Notes under the pieces: generated by a model | Seen by the model: the letters and a program-made list of their open reading frames with translations, nothing else | Told to the model about the DNA's origin: nothing | Databases searched by the model: none | Shown: positions 31,986-36,317 of the stretch, in pieces | Position numbering within the stretch: the first letter of the stretch is position 1 | How the letters are laid out: each line of letters begins with the position of its first letter | From: Oscillospiraceae bacterium | Lineage (GTDB): Bacteria; Bacillota; Clostridia; Oscillospirales; Oscillospiraceae | Assembly: GCA_031288675.1 (NCBI GenBank) | Contig: JAITQY010000064.1 | Span: forward strand, 1-36,317 | Direction of reading: 5' to 3' | DNA: 36,317 bases | Position numbers and translations under genes: made by a program

Positions 31986-33167
31986 ATGGACATCAGCGCC
32001 GTTCAAAAGGAATACGAATCGCTTAAAGCGAAAGGTCTCAAGCTTGATATGTCTCGCGGGAAACCCTCGCCGGAACAGCTTGATTTGTCGCTCGGAATGC
32101 TAACTATTAACGCATACAAGGATGAAACCGGCGCAGACGCGCGCAATTACAGTCACCTTGAGGGCTTGCCGGAGGCGAGAGAGTTCTTTGCACCGCTGTT
32201 AGGCGTCACGGCGGCAGAGTGCATCGTAGGCGGAAACAGCAGCCTGGAGCTTATGTACCACTGCGTTAATCTTCAGCCGAAGCGCGGTAAGTGGATATGC
32301 CCCGTACCAGGCTATGACCGCCATTTTAGAGTAACCGAAAAACTTGGATATGAGCTTATCAGCGTTCCGATGACGGCAAACGGTCCGGATATGAATGCGG
32401 TCGAGAAGCTTGCAGGCGATCCGGATGTTCAGGGTATTTGGTGCGTGCCTAAATATTCCAACCCTGACGGATACACTTACAGTGATGAAACCGTAACGCG
32501 TCTTGCCTCTATGAAAACGGCAAATCCGGACTTCCGGATTTTCTGGGACAACGCATATTCATTCCATTACCTTGATCCGGAGAAGCAGGATTATCTGCTT
32601 AACATTTTAGACGAGTGCCGCGCCGCCGGTAACGAAGACCGTCCGATTATTTTCGGTTCGACCAGCAAGATAACTTTTGCCGGAGCCGGAGTAGCCGCGC
32701 TCGGCGCAAGCGCGAATAACATTAAGGCGATAAGCGATTATTTAAGCGCAATGACAATCGGTTTTGATAAGATAAACCAGCTTCGCCACGTGAGGTTTTT
32801 CAAGGCGGAGGGCGGGGTTGATTCGCATATGAAAAAGCACGCGGCGATTTTGAAACCTAAGTTCCAAATCGTACTTGATATATTTGAATCGGAGTTCCGC
32901 GACTGCCCGGAACTTGCGTACTGGACAACTCCGCGCGGAGGATATTTTATCAGTCTGTTCCTGCAACCCGGCAACGCGAAGAAGGTGGTTCAGTTGTGCA
33001 AGGACGCAGGGGTAACGCTCACCGGAGCCGGAGCCGCATATCCGTATGGTATTGACCCTGAAGACAGGCACATTCGTATCGCGCCGAGTTATCCGAGCAT
33101 TACGGAGCTTAATCAGGCGGCTAAACTGCTCGCGCTTAGTGTAAAACTGGTCGGAAGCAACAACTAA
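31986..33167 (+). CDS. Aspartate aminotransferase, class I, AspT-like (type Ic)
   Basis: A PLP enzyme moving the amino group between aspartate and 2-oxoglutarate. The N-terminus LKLDMSRGKPSPEQLDLS and YSHLEGLPEAREFFAPLLG resemble the MocR-related type Ic aspartate aminotransferases of actinobacteria and clostridia rather than AspC. PLP-binding features: GGNSSLELMY, CVPKYSNPDG, FWDNAYSFHY, the Schiff-base lysine in GSTSKITFAGAG (near residue 230) and the substrate-binding Arg in RHIRIAPSYPS. Length, 393 residues, is slightly short for the type but complete. AAGGAG precedes the ATG. It is a single-gene transcript. With the glutamate synthase cluster it links glutamate to aspartate. Confidence 0.92.
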   Translation: MDISAVQKEYESLKAKGLKLDMSRGKPSPEQLDLSLGMLTINAYKDETGADARNYSHLEGLPEAREFFAPLLGVTAAECIVGGNSSLELMYHCVNLQPKRGKWICPVPGYDRHFRVTEKLGYELISVPMTANGPDMNAVEKLAGDPDVQGIWCVPKYSNPDGYTYSDETVTRLASMKTANPDFRIFWDNAYSFHYLDPEKQDYLLNILDECRAAGNEDRPIIFGSTSKITFAGAGVAALGASANNIKAISDYLSAMTIGFDKINQLRHVRFFKAEGGVDSHMKKHAAILKPKFQIVLDIFESEFRDCPELAYWTTPRGGYFISLFLQPGNAKKVVQLCKDAGVTLTGAGAAYPYGIDPEDRHIRIAPSYPSITELNQAAKLLALSVKLVGSNN

Positions 33168-33194
33168 AGTTAACAGTTAATAATCAGCTGGAAT

Positions 33195-33226
33195 TGGGCG
33201 GGGCTTGACCCGCCCAGTGTTTTATT
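33195..33226 (+). terminator. Intrinsic terminator of the aminotransferase gene
   Basis: TGGGCGGG and CCCGCCCA form an 8-bp stem with a GCTTGA loop, followed by GTGTTTTATT, 28 bases past the stop. Confidence 0.88.
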
Positions 33227-33262
33227 GCGGATTTTGGCTTGCTCTGTCTTGCAATAACGGGT

Positions 33263-33706
33263 TTATTTCAGCAGATAGTAAATCAGCCCGTAGATAGCGC
33301 TGGCGGTCATACCGAATACGAGTACAGGTCCGGCGATTATAAACATCTTGGTACCCATTCCGGAGATAAATCCCTCCGTTTTGAATTCGATAGCGGGTGA
33401 CGCAATACTATTGGCGAATCCGGTTATAGGCACAAGCGTTCCGGCGCCGCCGAATTTAGCGACTTTGTCGTATATTCCCAGCGCGGTTAGAAGTACTCCA
33501 AGAAATATCATTGTTATACTTGTCAGGGACGCAATAAGTTTGGCGTCCGAAACATGCCTTCCCAATAGTTCTACAACAAGCTGAGCGAACGCGCAAATTA
33601 GTCCTCCGGCAACAAAAGCTTTTAGTAAATCTTTCGCCAGCGGTGACGACGGCGACTTCCGCATAACATACTTTTTATACTCTTCGTTTGTCATCTTGTA
33701 CATCAT
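33263..33706 (-). CDS. spoVAC: Stage V sporulation protein AC
   Basis: SpoVAC is an inner spore-membrane protein of the dipicolinic-acid channel; in Bacillus it behaves as a mechanosensitive channel. The 147-residue product shows the family sequence AKDLLKAFVAGGLICAFAQL, LGVLLTALGIYDKVAKFGGAGT, VPITGFANSIASPAIEFKTEG and a last hydrophobic stretch, about five membrane segments in all. Two ATGs stand side by side; GAGGAGGGG fits the second (33703) slightly better. The usual partners spoVAD and spoVAE are not adjacent: the next gene on this strand is a sugar ATPase with its own promoter and terminator. A sigma-G-like promoter lies upstream. Confidence 0.93.
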   Translation of the reverse strand: MMYKMTNEEYKKYVMRKSPSSPLAKDLLKAFVAGGLICAFAQLVVELLGRHVSDAKLIASLTSITMIFLGVLLTALGIYDKVAKFGGAGTLVPITGFANSIASPAIEFKTEGFISGMGTKMFIIAGPVLVFGMTASAIYGLIYYLLK

Positions 33707-33738
33707 ATACCCCTCCTCGTCCGGCTTTTATATAATAA

Positions 33739-33768
33739 TAGTATTTGATTGTTTTTTACAAAATATGC
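33739..33768 (-). promoter_or_regulatory. Sigma-G-like promoter of spoVAC
   Basis: On the minus strand GCATA (33764-33768), 18 bases, AATACTA (33739-33745). The forespore sigma-G consensus is roughly GHATR, 17-18 bases, CATWMTA, so one base of the -10 differs. It starts transcription about 26 bases before the ATG and fits spoVA expression in the forespore. Confidence 0.6.
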
Positions 33769-33799
33769 ACAAGAATTAAAGTACAAACAGCATACAAAA

Positions 33800-34106
33800 G
33801 GGTCGAGATAGTCGTTAGTCGGCAGTCAACAGTCGTGAGTAGACAGTGGACGAGGATGCGCCCTGTGGGGGACGTGGAGGAACGGCGGGCGAGCGGTGCT
33901 ACATAGTCGGAAGTCAACAGTAGACAGTCGGCAGTGAACGGGGATACGTCGGGCGAGCGGTGCTCGCCCCTACGGTGGCGGGTTCACATTACAGAGATGT
34001 TAATCATTAACTATTAGTCATTAATCACTACGCGAGTATTATAGCACAATATTTCTGATTTGTCAAGAGATAAATTGTGTGCAATCGTAAATAATTTGTG
34101 AACAAT
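33800..34106. repeat. Dispersed intergenic repeat, copy 2, with embedded promoter
   Basis: This has the same module order as 4924-5213. It contains tandem AGTCGGCAGTCAACAGT-type units, a partial hairpin (GGGCGAGCGGTGCTAC, 33887-33902, lacking the CGCCCC arm) and a full one (GGGCGAGCGGTGCTCGCCCC, 33952-33971), then the AT-rich tail. On the minus strand the tail carries TTGACA (34060-34065), 17 bases, TATAAT (34037-34042), a full consensus promoter aimed at spoVAC 330 bases away. No protein is encoded. Confidence 0.75.
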
Positions 34107-34119
34107 TTCTTTAGTACAA

Positions 34120-34162
34120 AAATTAACGGAAGCTGACCACATGGGTCTGCTTCCGTTAATTT
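34120..34162 (-). terminator. Intrinsic terminator of the sugar ABC ATPase gene
   Basis: AAATTAACGGAAGC and GCTTCCGTTAATTT are perfect 14-bp arms; on the minus strand TTTTTG follows. The inner loop also has AGACCC/GGGTCT-like complementarity. It lies 14 bases after the ATPase stop. Confidence 0.85.
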
Positions 34163-34175
34163 GATTATATTGTGG

Positions 34176-35291
34176 TTAGTTAGTAATAGTCTTTTCGTCT
34201 TCCGGATCAAAGAGGTGAATCTTATCCGTATCGAAAGAAAGCTTAATCGTATCGCCCATCTTGCAGTGTACCGAGCCTGTAGGGACAACAGAAATGAACT
34301 GAATGTCGCCGACAGAGAAGTACAAGTTAGTCTCAGCGCCGAGAAGCTCGGTCAGTTCTACCTGAACGTCAACTAAACGTTCCGGATTTGCCGCAAGAGA
34401 TTCTTCGTCCGCATAGATAAAGTTCGGACGGATACCGAAGATGACTTTCTTTCCGTCGTATGTCAGAACGTTCTCTTTGTTTCCTTTGTCTTCCGGAAGA
34501 AGTACCTTAGCGCCGCCGAAGCTGAGGTAGGTCTTGCTGCCCTCACGGGTAAGAGTACCCTCCGCAGTGTTCATGGTCGGCGTACCGATAAATGTAGCGA
34601 CAAAGAGGTTAGCCGGATTCTCGTACAATTCCTGAGGAGCCGCGACCTGCTGTACATATCCGTCTTTCATAACTACGATACGCGTACCCATCGTCATAGC
34701 CTCAGTCTGGTCGTGCGTAACATAGATGAACGTCGTCGCAAGCTTCTGGTGAAGCTTGATAAGCTCCGAACGCATTGAGGTACGCAATTTGGCGTCAAGA
34801 TTTGACAGCGGCTCATCTAATAAAAACACCTTAGGGTTACGGACGATAGCGCGTCCTAACGCAACGCGCTGACGCTGTCCGCCAGAGAGCGCCGCCGGTT
34901 TGCGGTCTAAAAGGTGTGAAATCTCTAAAACTTTTGCCGCTTCATCAACGCGGCGGCGAATCTCGTCTTTCGGCATCTTGCGTATACGCAGACCGAACGA
35001 CATATTCTCAAACACGGTCATATGCGGATAAAGCGCATAGTTCTGGAACACCATCGCAATATCGCGCTCTTTCGGCGGAACGTCATTGACCAAACGACCG
35101 TCGATAGATAACTCGCCCTGTGTAATTTCTTCTAACCCTGCGATCATACGCAGTGTAGTGGACTTTCCGCAGCCGGACGGTCCGACCAAAATGATAAACT
35201 CCTTGTCCTCGATTTCAAGGTTGAAATCAGATACGGCAACAACGCCGCCGGCATACTTTTTGTAGATGCCTTTTAAGCTTACGCTGGACAT
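34176..35291 (-). CDS. ugpC: Sugar ABC transporter ATP-binding protein, UgpC/MsmK/MalK family
   Basis: The ATPase energises carbohydrate importers. ABC motifs: VGPSGCGKSTT, MVFQNYALYPHMTVFENM, LSGGQRQRVALGRAI, VFLLDEPLSNLDAKLR and VTHDQTEAMTM, the last typical of MalK. The C-terminal TOBE regulatory region (VIFGIRPNFIYADEE) completes 371 residues. No permease or binding-protein gene is next to it, which fits the MsmK/MsmX type of ATPase shared by many sugar importers. AGGGGG precedes the ATG. It has its own promoter overlapped by a lac-operator-like palindrome and its own terminator, so it is a one-gene unit. The symbol is a family label; msmK or msmX would be equally fair. Confidence 0.93.
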   Translation of the reverse strand: MSSVSLKGIYKKYAGGVVAVSDFNLEIEDKEFIILVGPSGCGKSTTLRMIAGLEEITQGELSIDGRLVNDVPPKERDIAMVFQNYALYPHMTVFENMSFGLRIRKMPKDEIRRRVDEAAKVLEISHLLDRKPAALSGGQRQRVALGRAIVRNPKVFLLDEPLSNLDAKLRTSMRSELIKLHQKLATTFIYVTHDQTEAMTMGTRIVVMKDGYVQQVAAPQELYENPANLFVATFIGTPTMNTAEGTLTREGSKTYLSFGGAKVLLPEDKGNKENVLTYDGKKVIFGIRPNFIYADEESLAANPERLVDVQVELTELLGAETNLYFSVGDIQFISVVPTGSVHCKMGDTIKLSFDTDKIHLFDPEDEKTITN

Positions 35292-35311
35292 AGGTTTAGT
35301 ACCCCCTAATC

Positions 35312-35325
35312 ACAATATATATTGT
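35312..35325. promoter_or_regulatory. 14-base palindrome near the ugpC transcription start
   Basis: ACAATATATATTGT is a full palindrome placed 4 bases beyond the -10 box, at the expected transcription start (about 35323). It could be a second regulator site or a chance AT-rich palindrome. Confidence 0.3.
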
Positions 35326-35329
35326 TTGC

Positions 35330-35358
35330 ATTATAGCACACGTTTTTTGAAATGTAAA
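35330..35358 (-). promoter_or_regulatory. Promoter of the sugar ABC ATPase gene
   Basis: TTTACA (35353-35358), 17 bases, TATAAT (35330-35335) on the minus strand. The leader to the ATG is about 32 bases. Confidence 0.8.
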
Positions 35359-35377
35359 TTGTGAGTATTCACAATTT
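35356..35377. promoter_or_regulatory. LacI-type operator overlapping the -35 box
   Basis: AAATTGTGA and TCACAATTT form perfect 9-base arms around GTAT. The half-site TTGTGA resembles the lac operator half-site (AATTGTGAGC). It overlaps the -35 element of the sugar ATPase promoter, so a LacI/GalR or GntR-type sugar-responsive repressor, not encoded in this window, may act here. Confidence 0.6.
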
Positions 35378-35639
35378 TTCTTACCCAAATTTGTGTACTT
35401 CAACTATGTAGTTCGGCAAATGGAAGTTAATGGGAATTTATCCTAATCTTATGATTGCTGAAGCGCGCTCAGGAATATAGATGGTTTTGAACTAAACGCA
35501 AATAAGCAGGTAATATCCTGCCTCTTTATGTTTAATTTGGCGCAAAGTATTTCCGCAGATTCCACAGCTGATTGCTACCTATCGGTTAATGAAAATATAG
35601 CTAAGTTCGCACCGCAGAAAGACAATCGGTATAGCGGAC

Positions 35640-35843
35640 TTAGCTCGCTTCATCAGTTGAAAACTCTCCCTGATAGCCTGTAAAAATCAAAAGTCCCTTT
35701 CCGTTTCCCGCCGCAATAATATAGGCGGTACGCATCATTGCAAACTCCGCTCAAAGAGAGGTGACAATATAATCCGCTTCTTTTTTGACCAAACGCTTGT
35801 CGTACCCATCCAGCCAACCGGATTTGAGCAATTGTGTTGCCAT
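35640..35843 (-). pseudogene. Two short in-phase frames split by TGA, unrecognised remnant
   Basis: From the ATG at 35843 thirty codons run (MATQLLKSGWLDGYDKRLVK and on) to TGA at 35751-35753; the same frame goes on through GCG GAG TTT GCA to ATG ATG and 32 more residues (MMRTAYIIAAGNGKGLLIFT and on) to TAA at 35640-35642. The joined stretch would be 67 residues. No family is recognised. GAGCGG-like purines lie before the second ATG, but no clear ribosome site is seen. It follows the DUF1828-like gene on the same strand and may be the relic of a partner gene. The remaining bases 35378-35639 hold a small hairpin (GCAGG/CCTGC near 35509-35523) and nothing else I can name. Confidence 0.3.
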
Positions 35844-35878
35844 ACGATTAACTCGCTTTTGAATAATTTAAATATCTG

Positions 35879-36317
35879 TTAAGCGGCGATTTCACGTGAA
35901 ACATAGTCGAACCCAATAGCTTTGAATTCATTTAAGGATGTAAATTGTTTATCCGCCATATTAGTAATTTGGTTACGATAAAAAGAGCTTATACCGCTGT
36001 TAAAATCATTATGCACAACAATGCTTCTAAATGGAATTTTATTTTTTTGGAACGACAAACAACTAATAACTACTTTTGACGCTTTTGTTTCCCCATTTAC
36101 TCCGAAAATAAATAGCGGACGCGTTGCTTCAAATTTATAGTCAACAACAAGTTCCCGATCGTCAACGGGTGTAAAATCTTTATATATTTTGTAGTCGGAA
36201 AAATTTTTATCTATAAATTCATCCAAATAATCGTAAAAAAGAGACTGCACGACATGCCGCTGAAGCAAATCAATATTAGATATTTTCGCTACCAATTGGC
36301 TAAATTGTAAAATAGAT
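35879..36317 (-). CDS. DUF1828-like protein, N-terminus beyond window edge
   Basis: The frame is open to the last base of the window: codons for ILQFSQ precede LVAKISNIDLLQRHVVQSLF, so the real start lies outside. The visible 138-145 residues resemble the C-terminal half of DUF1828 proteins, with YDYLDEFIDKNFSDYKIYKD, FTPVDDRELVVDYKFEA, FIFGVNGETKASKVVISCL and MADKQFTSLNEFKAIG. Function of the family is not established; it is often found in accessory and defence-like regions. It ends at 35879 and is followed by the broken small frames, so the right end of the window may be the edge of an accessory segment. Family naming is from memory of the motif order and is moderately sure. Confidence 0.6.
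   Translation of the reverse strand, partial: SILQFSQLVAKISNIDLLQRHVVQSLFYDYLDEFIDKNFSDYKIYKDFTPVDDRELVVDYKFEATRPLFIFGVNGETKASKVVISCLSFQKNKIPFRSIVVHNDFNSGISSFYRNQITNMADKQFTSLNEFKAIGFDYVSREIAA

Noticed and set aside
1-36317. A recoded genetic code explaining the internal stops
   Set aside because: TAA, TGA and TAG all end well-defined genes here (for example carA neighbours, the permease, the SLH protein), so code 11 holds.

Overview
The window looks like chromosomal DNA of an anaerobic, spore-lineage Bacillota, most likely class Clostridia. The clues are consensus sigma-A promoters with 17-bp spacers, strong Shine-Dalgarno sites, a T-box leader, a CdaR-ftsE-ftsX neighbourhood, spoVAC, an archaeal-type split glutamate synthase with an ANTAR regulator, and an SLH surface protein. 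Genus cannot be set from the sequence alone. No prophage, insertion sequence, CRISPR array or rRNA is visible.

Layout. 1-4109 (minus): tgt, a CdaR/PucR-type regulator, ftsE and ftsX (cut by the window edge); an acidic reading frame sits in frame behind the ftsE stop. 4188-4847 (plus): a collagen-like surface protein whose frame continues past a TGA. 4850-5386: an intergenic repeat and a long palindrome. 5387-8781 (minus): CobW-type GTPase, small His-tailed protein and a molybdenum hydroxylase large subunit. 8959-11672 (plus): lipoprotein alkaline phosphatase and a YibE/F membrane protein. 11741-14381 (minus): a T-box leader, a XRE-cupin regulator and an acyl-CoA synthetase. 14427-19461 (plus): a surface protein of about 1600 residues with GLUG repeats and SLH domains, broken by a one-base shift. 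19614-26658 (minus): a five-gene glutamate synthase cluster, an ANTAR antiterminator and carA. 26733-28420 (plus): tRNA-Leu(UAA), a HAD hydrolase and a tyrosine-phosphatase-like protein. 28556-31712 (plus): YtrA-type GntR regulator with an ABC exporter. 31919-33167 (plus): aspartate aminotransferase. 33263-33768 (minus): lone spoVAC with a sigma-G-like promoter. 33800-34106: second copy of the repeat. 34176-35377 (minus): sugar ABC ATPase (UgpC/MsmK type) with a lac-like operator. 35640-36317 (minus): remnants and the C-terminal part of a DUF1828-like protein.

How the parts fit. Nitrogen and amino-acid metabolism is the main theme: glutamine is split by glutamate synthase and by the carA product, an ANTAR protein is encoded in the same run, and a tRNA-sensing T-box governs an acyl-CoA synthetase that could feed reductive amino-acid salvage. 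A second theme is the cell surface and division (FtsEX, collagen-like and SLH proteins).

The most interesting points are the T-box in front of a non-classical target, three genes in which one stop codon or one base separates pieces that clearly belong together (ftsE tail, collagen-like protein, SLH protein), a molybdenum hydroxylase subunit that appears to lack its catalytic glutamate, a promoter-carrying dispersed repeat, and a perfect-consensus promoter firing antisense into the glutamate synthase genes. Read errors or assembly errors remain a live explanation for the broken genes.
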